From Voacanga thouarsii (lineage: Eukaryota > Streptophyta > Magnoliopsida > Gentianales > Apocynaceae), in contig JANUWF010002425.1 in assembly GCA_026120185.1 (NCBI GenBank), positions 310,001-374,000 on the forward strand: a stretch of 64,000 bases of DNA, written 5' to 3'. Of this stretch, positions 1 through 15,059 are shown in pieces (within the stretch, counting starts at the first letter, position 1; each line of letters begins with the position of its first letter). The notes under the pieces are model-generated. The model was given only the letters and a program-made list of their open reading frames with translations, searched no databases and was not told the DNA's origin. The position numbers and the translations under genes were made by a program.

Positions 1-84
1 CAAAATCGAACTCATATTTGAATTATAACATAATAAAATAAATATTTTATTATATATGTATAAAAATAGGTAAATTAGTGAATT

Positions 85-305
85 TAGTCCCTAAACTTTT
101 TTACTTTGACATGATTGGTCCTTATTCTTTTTTCTTTAACTTTATAGGCCCTCTATATTTTTTAATTTGATATATTAGGTCTTCTATCTTTTTTAATTTG
201 ATATATTAAGCCTCTATTCTTTATTTTTAATTTTATAGGTCTTCTATCTTTTTTAATTTAGTATATTAGGTCCTCTATTTTTTTTTTTAATTTGATATAT
301 TAGAT
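85..305. repeat. degenerate ~31 bp T-rich tandem repeat
   Basis: About five imperfect copies of a unit reading roughly 'GGTCTTCTATCTTTTTTAAT' followed by 'TTGATATATTA' lie between 148 and 303, preceded by a related stretch. Nothing coding is seen. It borders the AAA-ATPase fragment that follows. Confidence 0.6.
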
Positions 306-360
306 CCTCAAGTCCAAACAATACTACCACCAACTTGGTCCCATATGGAAGCGGAGTTAT

Positions 361-633
361 CTCCATTACGGATCGTCTAGTACCGAAAAATCAACTTTCA
401 TTGCTACAACAGCCAAGTCACTAGGCTATAAAATCTATGACCTCGATCAAAAGTATTAGATAATTGTGATAAAAAAAATTGCTTCTTTTGCAAACTATGA
501 GCAAATCTCTAATCGTGATCGAAGATCTAAATCGTTATATGGTTGAGAAACAAATCACTGTGAGGTCTTTCGAGATTTTGAATTTCATGGACGAGATAAT
601 CTCTTGCTGTGAGGATAAGCGTGCGATATTTTT
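361..633 (+). pseudogene. AAA-ATPase (BCS1-like plant family) fragment, broken
   Basis: This is a dead piece of a plant AAA-type ATPase of the BCS1-like family. One frame from 361 reads a degenerate P-loop (YGSSSTEKSTFIATTAKSLG, where the family has YGPxGTGKS) followed by KIYDLD. After a stop at 457-459 and a shift of frame, 497 onward reads the Walker B region SLIVIEDLNRYM and then ILNFMDEIISCC, matching the 'LNFMDG..SCC' stretch of the family. The P-loop glycines are replaced, Walker B has EDLN in place of the usual EDLD, and only about 90 of the usual 450-500 residues are present. It cannot be functional. No neighbour belongs to the same gene, so it is probably a captured or decayed fragment. 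Family assignment rests on motif recall only. Confidence 0.6.
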
Positions 634-1124
634 AAATTTTAAAAATTAAAGACTAAATTTTAAATTAATTATAATTTATTTTTGTATTATATATTTTATT
701 ATAATTTAAATTAATAATATAAATATTTAATATATTCAAATTTTAAATTTAAATAATTTTTATATTTTGCAATTGTAGTTATACACCCATAACATTTGCA
801 ATTGTAGTTATAACTGTGGCTTGATTATTCTTCCTTCAAGTCGAACGCAAATAATTCTATAAAAGTTTGACTCGAGTATATTTTCTCATTTCTAAATTAT
901 ATTCAAGCAGTTCGATAAAAATTCAACTTGAGTACACCATTCCTAATTAAATTATATTCAAACGGCCCGATAAAGACTCGACTTGACTTGAGTACACCCG
1001 TACTTCTGACATGCCCTCTCTTACGTGAACTTTATTAGCTTGATAAAAACTTGACTCGAGTATATCTTTGCTTCTGACATGCTTTAAAGGCTGGACTTAA
1101 TTTGAGTACCCCTTTATTTTTAAT
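634..1124. other. AT-rich gene-free DNA with degenerate ~60-75 bp repeats
   Basis: No gene is seen. Between about 860 and 1110 a phrase like 'CGATAAAAACTTGACTCGAG' followed by 'TATA/TACAC' recurs about four times at 55-75 bp spacing. It is consistent with an old tandem or low-complexity repeat. Confidence 0.4.
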
Positions 1125-1740
1125 TAGAGTTGTAATTGAATTGAACGTTTGTGAATAAAAATTCGTTCGTGTTCGATTAAGGTTTCGTTCGTTTAATAAA
1201 CGAATAAACTTAAACACAAACTCGAACTCGAATAATAAACAAACGAATTCGAATATATTCATAAATATATTTAAACATTCGTGAATATATTATATATTTT
1301 AAAATTAATTATATTATATTAATTATTTTATTTATATTTATAATATTAAGATTTATTTTTAATAAATATTCTATTATAATATTAATATTAATATTAATTA
1401 TATTTTTATATATTTTTATTTAATATTATAATATTCAATTATTTTAATTAAAATTTGAATTATTATTTTTATAAATTTTAAAATAAAAAATATAAAATAA
1501 ACGAATTCGAACATTAATCGAGTTTTTCGAATTCGAATTTAAACGAACTCAAACATTATCAAATAATAATCGAACAAATTTGAATATGAACTCAAATTTA
1601 ATAATCGAACAAATTTGAATATGAACTCAAATTCGAATAATAAACGAACAAACTCGAATAGTATTCGATTATATTCGAACTCGAACTCGAAAACGTAATG
1701 TTCGATTTGTTTGTATTCAAATACAACACTACTCTTAATA
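1125..1740. repeat. TTCGAA-rich repeat, possible non-autonomous DNA transposon
   Basis: The block is dense in 'CGAACTCGAA/TTCGAATTCG' words. The left end (GAATTGAACGTTTGTG) and the right end (AATGTTCGATTTGTTTG) are weakly inverted relative to each other. A 36 bp unit is tandemly duplicated at about 1563-1633. Plant genomes hold many such TTCGAA-rich MITE-like repeats, but no clean terminal inverted repeat or target duplication is visible, so the class is uncertain. Confidence 0.35.
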
Positions 1741-5981
<4,241 letters not shown>

Positions 5982-6182
5982 GGTCAGACCCCGCTACCTA
6001 CGTACCTAAAAAAGGCGGGGATGTTGTCGCATCCACAGGACAAGAGGTCTTTATAACGAGATAATAAAAGATTTAACCAAAAAAATACCTCAAATAAGAC
6101 TTAAACGTTTTACAACCCAAACAAAAACTTATACAGTCTCATAACAAAGGATAACATAGTCAATGTCTCTAAATAAAACAAA

Positions 6183-6985
6183 GGGCAAAATATGTCAGCT
6201 ACCCTTAAACTTTCACAAATTTTGATTTTCACTCTTGAATTTTAAAATGTGTAATTTTAGCTCTCGAACTTTTAAAACATTTAAAAAATAACTCTTCTAT
6301 CAATTAAAACTATTAAGTGCTCACGGAAGTTCATCACATGACTTCCATATAACCTATTTTATAGGTATTTTCATTCACTCAACTCTCACAATGTGGTGCC
6401 ATCCTTCTAATTCTTACAAAATAACTTCTATATAGAACAGGAAAAGACTACTGCGACTTGCGTGTCTCTCACTTCTCTTTTTATATTTTCTTTTTTTTTT
6501 TTGGTAATTCACTTTTACTTTCAAATTTATTCTTCCTTTCTGTAGAGATGCCGAGAAAATTACTATTCGTCAACAACTAAATCGGTTTTTTTCTTCTTCA
6601 TCTTTATGTCTTAGTTTTGTTTATTAAAGGGTAAAATATGTTATTTTTGTTATATGGTTAAATTCGAAAAAGTGTGAAAGAGTAATCTCAAGATTATTTG
6701 AGTTGCATAAAAGGTTTAAAGTTAGATCTTAAAATTATTGTTGATAAATGAAGAAATTCGAAGAGAAGAGAGCGAGGTTAAAGTTAAAGAATAATATTTT
6801 AGAAATAAAAAATGGGAGAAAGAGAGCTAAAATCTAGTGATTTTGTATTACACTTGAACTTTTATTGTTGAAAGGGTTATTTTTAGGTGTTCCAAAAGTT
6901 TGATGGCTAAAATCACATATTTTAAAGTTCGAAGGTAGAAATAAAAATTTGTGAAAATTTAAGGGTGATTAGCATATTTTATCCT
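6183..6985. mobile_element. 803 bp MULE-like non-autonomous DNA transposon
   Basis: Terminal inverted repeats of roughly 120 bp flank the unit: the left end reads GGGCAAAATATGTC then CCCTTAAACTTTCACAAATT, and the complement of the right end reads AGGATAAAATATGC then CCCTTAAATTTTCACAAATT. The unit is bracketed by the 8 bp duplication AAAACAAA (6175-6182 and 6986-6993). Long inverted repeats with an 8-9 bp duplication fit a Mutator-like (Pack-MULE/MITE) element better than hAT. It has no transposase. It sits inside solo LTR copy A, and copy B at 31023 lacks it at the matching place, giving a natural empty site. Confidence 0.7.
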
Positions 6986-9959
6986 AAAACAAACAATTGC
7001 AGAGTCTCCCATAATCTTGATTGCTAACCTAATTCGCTCAAAAGTGCTCATAACCTGAAAATATGCACAAATAGTGTGAGAAATAAATTTCCCAGTAAGT
7101 TTCGTGTGTGTGGTTAAGTTCATTTGAAACCATTTTGTAATATGCACTTTCAGAAATAGCAAAATGCAATTGTAGCCATAAGCAACAGTTTTCAAACACA
7201 AGAGTGGCGTTTTTATTTTCCAATCTCAATAAATAATTTTACATCAAGGAAATCAACCACTCATGGACTATGAAGCCGTACTTCAAAGCCCAAGCCATGA
7301 AACCCTGCATCATGACCCTTATAACTATACCGGAATACATCTGTACCACAATGCGGCGGATGATCGGCCCACCGAGTAGGGATTCTCCTCCTTCTCCCAT
7401 ACTCCTCTAACTTCGGTTGTCCATGCTAGAAAAAAAAAAAAATACAGTCCGCCTTGGAACTAGTTTGCTAGCTCAGACTGGCCTGACTCACTATTACTGA
7501 GGCCTAATAAAAAACAAGTTCATCTCCTGAAGGTGGCCACCTACCTGAAAACTAGCTCGCTCTCTTTTAGACTAGTATTAGTGGCCTACCCTTATTGAGT
7601 ACTTAACGATTTGTCACGAGGAAACACATTAGTATCAAGTAGTAACCAACAAGAAAGTATCAAGCATGACTTGGTAAACCTTTATTAAATCATTTGATAC
7701 AAAAGTCAAGTAAGGTGTTTTGAAATCCTTTTTGTTTAAAAAAAAAAAAAAAAACAGCGCGTGAGTTGAAATAGAATAAGAAAACTAGCCATGCTGAACT
7801 TTTATCACGTTAAATCATGTTACCAATGATACCATAAAACATTTGACAACTTGCAATTGCTACGTTTTGCAAGTGGTTTGAATGCAAGAACTTACCAGAG
7901 TAGAGTAATTTAATTTCTTATTCGAAATGGATGAATCTTTGCTTTTGAGAACCATCCACATCTAAAAATCACAAGAAAATCAGGTCACACTATCTACGCC
8001 TAGTATTTTAGGAAATCATACTCCTTAGTAATTAATTCCCTATACATAAAAAGCAAATAATCACCAATTTAAATCCTTGTCCAAACTTCTACTTCATTCC
8101 CATGTAACTATTGCCCATAAAATATTACATAAAGAATTGACTAGTTAATTAAAATAAAAGTTACTCATGAAAATAAATAAATTAATTAATGTATTAAAAT
8201 ATTAAGTGTCTAAAGGACTTAAATAAATACGTATTTATTTAATTATTTAGTTAGCTAATTGAAATATTGTTATTACAAATAATGAACACATATGAATTAT
8301 TAATAGGAAGTTTCCCTAAGTTTTCCTAGGTTAATCCGAATTTCCAGCAAGGTGTCTCGATTTTCCTAAGAATATATTACCTATGAATACACCTCGAGTT
8401 AACCTTAATTTTTACAGAGATACACCTTAATACATATAAAATAGAATTCAGGTGGTCTTACATGCAAATTAGGCTTTATTTACATTTAGAATTTTTATTA
8501 ACGTTACTGTAACTTTCTATCCAGATTCGCTCAGATGTAAATAAAAATTCGTAACTCTTGATCCTCTTATCAGCAAATTCCAAACTTTTACAGGTAACTT
8601 CTGCACACCTAGGGTTACATGTTCTATGCTTTGACCTTTCCCAAATTTGGCTGTTTTCTACATAGAATACCCTCTTCATACCGGCTAATCTGTAAAAACA
8701 TAGCTCTCTGTTTTCCCATGTTTTCAAAAATTACTGAGATTACTCAAAAGGTTTCCTAGCATGATAACTAGCATAAATCACACCCTGAACATGTATAGTA
8801 ACAACATCAAAATCCCTTGCAATAATAAATTGCTTGGCTATTTTATTTTGTATTTAATCCTACAACTAGCATAGTATCACCAATTTTTCAGATTTCAGCA
8901 ATAATGCACAAAAGTTTTTTTTTTTTCCATCAATTCTTTTGAAAGCTGGTTTCTTTTTAATACTTAAGTATAATTTGATGATAATAATCGGTTTTCACAC
9001 AAAGAACACATAAGATAAATTTTTTGAAACCAGAAACCCTAATTTTCTCTCTTAGTGACGGTAGTCAAGAAAAATTAAAGAAAAGAATTAATTTTCATTT
9101 CCTCTTGCTATGCTTAACTCAAACAACCTTAGAGGATGGGGTAGGTGCCTTCTAGCTTCTGTTACCACCAAGAATGCTAAAGGATTGATCCTAAAATAAT
9201 ACTTCCAAGTTGGTATTTTGTGCAGAAATTTCTCTGTAAGCAAAATAATTCAACTTTGGCTAATGAAGGGGAGGAATTTCGTATAAAGGGGAGAGGGGGG
9301 GGGGGGGAGTGAGAGATGGCTAGGGTAGGGTTATATGTAGGAGTTTTAATAGGTTTAGGAAATATAAATAGAATTAACAAAACAGCCTATTTTCTAAAGG
9401 TTTTATCTACTTAAAAGCTTCCAATTAATTAATTAAACAAAATCCTAGGGTGTTGGGGTGTATGGGTGGCAGCACACACATAGGGAGTGCAGGAGGAAAT
9501 ATTCTCTTAATTTCCTAAGCATTAAAGGATTAGAGAAATATTAAATTCTTTTAGAATAATTTCCCAAATAAACAAGACTGGGTTTTTCTTGTTTCCTCCT
9601 ACCAAAGTGGTGGCTACTAGGGCTTCTAGAAGCCTAGTAGTCCCCTCTAATTAATTCTCCTAATTTAATTAAATGTTTAAATTAAAAAAAATTCAATTTC
9701 TTCCCAAATAAAATAAAATAAACGAAAATTCTTGCTAATCTATTATTTACATACCTCCTAAATTTAATACATAAACAAATTAATCATATGATAAGAATTT
9801 AATAAATAAATTAGCAATTGTTCAAGAATTAAATAAATAATTATCCATCAACAAATAAGCAATTACCTAAGTTATTTTATTTATTCACCATTGAATATTT
9901 AGGTCCATTATCTAGGATCATCTTTATTTACTCATTTATTTGTTCTAAGATGCCTACAT

Positions 9960-10030
9960 ACATAGATATATATACATGTATATATGTATATGTATATGTA
10001 TGTATATATACATATATATATGTATGTATG

Positions 10031-10061
<31 letters not shown>

Positions 10062-10062
10062 T
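9960..10062. repeat. AT/GTAT microsatellite
   Basis: Run of TATA, TATG and TGTA units inside solo LTR copy A. Reading frames over it are tyrosine/isoleucine-rich artefacts. Confidence 0.9.
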
Positions 10063-10323
10063 CCCAATTATATTCCATCATTCCCTATTGTATTTATTAA
10101 TTTCTCAAATAATACCATAGCACAACCATTCTGCCACAATCATATTCAAGTCAAGTCATTCATACCATGTCATTTATGTTTATATGCGTGAATGCTCATG
10201 CTATATGCTCCATGCATTTCTTCTATTTTTTGTGCATTTAGGGTGGGGTGTCACATCTTTCACAACATACAGGACTATAGTGTTAATATTTTTCTCTTAA
10301 GTCTTACTTTGTGGTGGTTGCAG

Positions 10324-10407
10324 GCTCTTTTTCCTGACAATACATATGGTGTTGATAGCAGTGGTGATCTGCAAGTGATTCCCAAGCTCACATTCGAAGA
10401 ATTTCAG
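10324..10407 (+). pseudogene. isolated exon of presequence protease (PreP)
   Basis: An 84 bp open segment bordered by AG (10322-10323) and GT (10408-10409) encodes a 28-residue peptide starting ALFPDNTYGVDSSGD and ending LTFEEFQ. This matches the 'ALxPxNTYGVDSGGDPxxIPxLTFEEF' region of plant presequence proteases, the M16C zinc metallopeptidases that degrade targeting peptides in mitochondria and chloroplasts. Known members have GGDP where this has SGDL. Neither the preceding exon (with NEMKGVYSQPDN) nor the following one (EFHRxYYHPSNA) was found nearby, and the upstream flank is a solo LTR. It is therefore a stranded exon, not a working gene. No catalytic HxxEH motif lies in this exon. Confidence 0.6.
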
Positions 10408-10636
10408 GTTCTTCCTTTCTTCTCCTGTCCCTTTTTTCCCCATGGAAGTTTCTAGAATTTTTTTTTTTGGTGAATTAAACATTTTGCTTTGAAAGATTGC
10501 CTGTTTGTTTGTTTTTTTATTCACCCTAAAAAATATGCGTGCTAATCGCTTAGTTGATCTGAATACCTCTATTTCTTATAGCATATATTTTGGATGAAGA
10601 TGATTTTAAAATGCTATTTTTTATTTCCATTTGTCA

Positions 10637-10888
10637 ATGAATGCCAAAAGATGGTGGCAAGATTGGGCTGAATATATGAACCAAAGCCAAATGTACTACA
10701 AATGATAGGTCTTCTTCTAATTACCATGATTCTACCCATTCAAATGCTTTAAAGAGGTCTTCAACAATTGATAATTCTGATCTAATATATGAAGTAGTAG
10801 CTGGAATTCCTTGCTACTTGAGTTTCATGATATGTTGGTGGAAGGCACTGATTATATTTTACTTCCCGAGGAAGTTTGGAATGAATGG
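10637..10888 (+). pseudogene. ubiquitin-specific protease (UBP) DUSP-domain fragment, frameshifted
   Basis: Three short stretches in consecutive different frames resemble the N-terminal DUSP region of plant ubiquitin carboxyl-terminal hydrolases of the UBP5/8/9 type: KRWWQDWAEYMNQ, then RSSTIDNSDLIYEV, then LVEGTDYILLPEEVWNE. In the family these occur in this order (a WW-containing start, an 'IDNSDLI' linker and 'LxEGxDYxLLPxxVWNQL'). Two frame changes and a stop in the first part break it. The Cys and His boxes of the protease are absent. It follows the PreP exon by about 230 bp on the same strand although the two genes are unrelated, which points to captured fragments. Confidence 0.5.
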
Positions 10889-12120
10889 TGAGTTGTAATT
10901 GATATTATATAAGTTACTGTATTTCAATCCATTCTTTCATTTCATTCATTTTGAGTTTCAGAGATAGATTTAGTATTGGAAGTATTGTATCTCCTCTTTG
11001 GTATCTATTCACAGGAAATCCTAAGGATTCATTTGCAAAATGTATTGTGGAGGTAAAAAACACATACTTTTTGAGGCCTCAGGCAACTCTTATCTTGATC
11101 TGCAACTGTAATAAGGATGAATGTCCTTTCTTTTAAATCGTATAATTAAATTCATGGACTTTATTCTACTATACTTCATGTTGGCCTTAATATGATTTAA
11201 GAATTCCAATGGCAGCTAAGTATTTAAATTCTTTATAGAGTACAAATTTTGGCAATTGCCAAGTTTTTGGTGTTTGTGGATTTATGATTTTCAATTTTTA
11301 AGAATTCTTCCTCCTGATAGTTCTAACCTTCTAGGATCAATGATATCCAAATCTTTGCTCGCTATTTTTGCTTACTTATTTTGGATGGTAATGCATCAAA
11401 TATAGATAAACAACATATTCATTGTTACTTTTATAGGCCTAGGAAATACACCTATTTGGTCATTTAATAAATTAATGATGCATTTGAAGATAAAAAGCCT
11501 CTCTGTGTCATTAAGAGTTGTTCCACAAGTTATCAATTTGCTAAATTCAAATAGAAAATGAGCTCAGGAAGACTTTGCAGTCCTAAGTTCGTCTTCCTTA
11601 AGCCAACATGATTTTCTCAATTGACATGTACTTCATACTTTCACTTAAACTATACGTAAAAATAAATGGAAGTGATTATATATCCCCAATCTTTGAGGTT
11701 GACCATTTAAAGATTCAATCAGTAGTTTTGTTTCAGGCGGCCCCTCTACCAGAGACCGAATTAGGGGTGAGTACCCAAAAATTCAAAAATTTTGTGTTTT
11801 TTTTAAAATAAAAATTTTTAGAAAAAATCTTTTCCAATCCTATCTTTTTTCTGTTTTAAAATTTTTTCAAGGTTATAACCTTTTTTCTAACTTTTTTTTA
11901 ATAAAAGAGGAAACAAGAATGAATTTAATTCAAAATTTATCACCTAATAAATAATATTTTTTACATCTTTAGTAAGGACAATCTCTTTCGTTTTTGCAAT
12001 TTTCAGCTTCTGTAATTATACATCGTAAACAAGCTGACAATTTCAAATTTTAAATGTTGAAAAACCTATTTCTTAGTATTTTAAATTTGATTCTTTTCAA
12101 AAAAAAAATATTGAAGAAAG
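10889..12120. other. gene-free DNA, possibly intronic remains
   Basis: No family is recognised. A short frame near 10951-11060 (reading FTGNPKDSFAKCIVE just before a GT) could be another stray exon, but nothing supports it. The remainder is AT-rich. Confidence 0.35.
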
Positions 12121-12962
12121 ATTTCATCTAGAAGGAGTTGTGATGGTGCCGGCTCTATACTATCCCATGTTGATGAATTTTCCTGATCAAGTACGGATTT
12201 AGTAATTTCCCAAGAGTTTGGTATTTTTCAACTTCTACTCGGTCTAGAACTCTTTGGGAATGAATTTTGGCTTCTTGGAAGCCTATTTAAACAAGAAAAA
12301 TACAAGAAAAACATATGAATTCAAGGATCATAGCTTCCAATCAATCACAAGAAGAGGAGATTCATTAATCAAGAGGTATTATTCAAGGAGGTTTTCAAAG
12401 AGAAGAAGGAGGGCTTGTCTATGAGTTCTTTCTTTTACTTTTATTTTTTTTCCTAGAATAATGATGTAATTAATATTTTTATTATAATTTAACATTAATT
12501 TGGAATTCATAGTTTTGGGTTAATTTAGCTATTTGATCAATTTTCTATTATTCTTGGTGTTTGATTACTTGTGATTATGGAAGAATTGATGAATTTAGAT
12601 TTGCTTCTAATTGACTTGGAAAATGATGTTAGAAGTTGATTTAATTTCATTAATTTCATATTTGTTATTTCTCAATGAACTTGGGAAATGAAATTAAGAT
12701 AAAGAATCAAAGTGATTAAAGGTTGATTGATTTCACCTAGAGTATAGGATTTTGGCCAATTTCATGTTCATTATCACCTAGAGTATATGGATAATTGTTG
12801 AAGGATGAGTTTAATGCATTTTTGTGGTTATGTTGGTTTGATTGAGAAATTTACTAATTTAATTATAAGATAATGAGTTTATGACTTGGGAAACGATTGG
12901 ATTCTATTCTAATTCTTTCATGATGTCAAGATGATAATTAATTGTGATATTTACTAAGCAAG
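12121..12962 (-). repeat. old LTR-like repeat, left part (split by the Tekay element)
   Basis: This stretch and 28707-29011 appear to be one older repeat separated by the Tekay-like insertion, since both abut its GCAAG target duplication. The outer ends read TGATGGTGCC (from about 12141) and CGCATCA (to about 29011), giving an inverted TGATG/CATCA pair. A 'CTATTTAAACAAG' TATA-like phrase is at about 12283. The reverse complement of the right part contains the 'AGTATCGATCCTCAAGG' phrase common in a widespread class of plant repeats. No flanking duplication was found, so its class is open. Confidence 0.4.
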
Positions 12963-14866
12963 TGTGAGCCCTGACCCAACCTATCATCGGGCCTTTCTTT
13001 TTATGGATGTGATGGTGGACTTAGCCTATGTGTCTAGGGGTTATTTTAGTAAAGGAGATAGTTTTGGGGTTATTTTGCGATTAGAGTTATAAGAGGGTCA
13101 TCAATCTAATAAGAAAGATCAGTTACGTTCTGGGGTTAACGTATGTTGTTTACAGTAGACAAGAATGCTCTTGTGGAGACAGTTTTGGAGAAAGAAAAAA
13201 TCAACGAGAGAGAAGAACCTGATGAAATGAAGTTTTGAATTTAGGTAAGTCTTTCGATATTCGTGCTTTGGATCGGGTTAATTTTCACTTAGGGATTGAT
13301 TATTGCTGAATTGGGTGTAACAGTTTGGTTTGGGGATTAGTTAGAAGTTTGGCAATTGATTGTGTTTTTTGGTTCTTGTAGGCAGTTAAATACACTAATT
13401 GTTGATGGTGGATTGGTTTGGTCTCTGAATTTGTCTGGTAAGGGATTTATGATTTTTCTGCGTTTTCTAATTTTTTGGTTTCAAATATCAAATTATAAAT
13501 CTTTTACCAATAAATGTTATTTTTGTATTACTAAATTAGATTGAGCATGATGTATGTTTAATGCTTTAAGTATTGTGGTTGTGTGGATGAAATTGTGCAA
13601 AGTGAATTCTGTTTTGAGTCATTATTGTGTTATGAAAATTGATTGATATTTAAGTTGGTTTTGAGGGAATTCCTAATATCTGTTATAAGGCCCTTAGCTA
13701 GGGGGATACAATATCTAGTTTTCAGTTATAAGGCCCTTGCTAGGGGTATATAGTACTTAGTTTTAGCTCAGGCCCTTCTCCTAACGGGATATAATAGCTA
13801 GGAGCTGATATCAGTAAACCAAAACCTTGCACTCAAACATGTCTTAGATTTTATAATATGTTATGATTTAGTTACATTTTGGGTAGGTGAGTTCAGTTAT
13901 GTTTTGTTAAAAATTGGTGGTTGGTTGTGTCCTCCTTTTCTGTTCTCCATTTGGGGCATTGCCAGCCTTGAAAAACCTAAAAATTGGCCAACTTGTACCC
14001 TATTTTGCATTTTGGACCCGTTTCGCCCTTCTCGAGCGGAGCCAGTGCCGGCTCCAACACTCACAGCCAGCACCAGCCGTGCTCTAGAATTCGCCGAGTT
14101 CACTGACCAGTGCACTCGGTGCCAGCCGTGACTCACCCACCCGGTGCCGGCCCCCCTCTAATTTGATTCTGATGCCAGTTTTCTTCTATTGAAGCGATGG
14201 TATTTTCCTCCTGATATGTTTGTCATTATTTTTATTGAATAAACAACACCAGTTCAATATTCAGGTGTCAGATATGCCTTATTCGATTCAGTATTGGGTA
14301 ATGCTAAGAATTCATTGTTCCTCATTTTCTCCCTATTATTTCCTTGTGTGAGTTTTCAAGAACTTCATATTGTGTGATTAGCCCACCAAGAAGATATTCT
14401 AAAACCCTATGAGTTATGTTCTACCCTACTTCTAAGTTGTTTTGATCGAACATTTTATAAATGTATTGTATATGTAGCATGCTCTATCCCAAAAAAGCTA
14501 TGTTTTTCGTATTGAGCTAGTGAGTTCATCCCTTTTTATTACCTCTTTGCAGGATATTAATTAGAGGAAAAAGGGTTAGACGAGTGGTTTGAAGAGGACT
14601 TAGTGTAATAATTATTTAAAAGTTTCTGAACCTTCCTCTTTATTTTCAATTTTTAAACAGTTTGAATGATGATAGATTCTGTTAGTGTTAAAGTTAGAAC
14701 TTTTCATAGATTATATCGTGATTGAATTTGAGAAATTTGTACTTAGGAGTTCAATTATAATTTGAATTGTCTAAGGAATTTTGGAGTTATCTGTTATATG
14801 CTATTATAGGTTTGGTACTCTACTTTTAAGGTGCTGCCAAGTCATCCCCGGACTCGAGACGTGACA
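12963..14866 (+). repeat. Tekay-like 5' LTR
   Basis: 1904 bp, TGTGAGCCCTGACCC to GACTCGAGACGTGACA. It contains three short subrepeats around 13683-13795 with the near-palindrome CCCTTAGCTAGGGG and 'GGGATATAATAGCTAGG', and a GC-rich patch at 14030-14155 with CCGGTGCCGGC. Confidence 0.85.
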
Positions 14867-14869
14867 TTT

Positions 14870-14891
14870 AGTGCTATCAGAGAATTAGGTT
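14870..14891 (+). other. primer-binding site (tRNA-iMet type), mutated
   Basis: Three bases after the 5' LTR the sequence AGTGCTATCAGAGAATTAGG matches the usual TGGTATCAGAGC core for initiator-Met tRNA priming, with one or two changes. Confidence 0.6.
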
Positions 14892-15059
14892 TTTTATTTT
14901 TTAAGTTCAAATTTTCAATGAATTAATTAAGTTAGGAATTAAGAATTGTATTTAAATTTGAATCAGGAGATAGGTAGAAGTAAGAATAAAACTCCTAGTT
15001 GTTTAGACTGTTTGGTGTTATATTGATTCTTTTGTATTCTTTTCATTATTTTTATTATG

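Larger units (their letters stand above)
5982..10255 (-). mobile_element. ~4.3 kb solo LTR (gypsy, chromovirus-like), copy A
   Basis: The unit opens GGTCAGACCCCGCTACC and closes GGGTGGGGTGTCACA. It is flanked by the direct duplication TCTTT (5977-5981 and 10256-10260), so one insertion made it; the expected first base T of TG seems mutated to G. There is no coding sequence, primer-binding site or polypurine tract inside, as expected for a solo LTR left by recombination. It shares blocks with the unit at 31023-34980: the words after the first 40 bp ('GATGTxGTCxCATCCA', 'GTCTTTATAAC') and the 'GGTGGCCACCTACC' region near 7530. Comparison with the Tekay-type LTR ends in this window suggests it lies in minus orientation. 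The 803 bp insertion described separately adds to its length; without it the unit would be about 3.5 kb. Confidence 0.7.
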
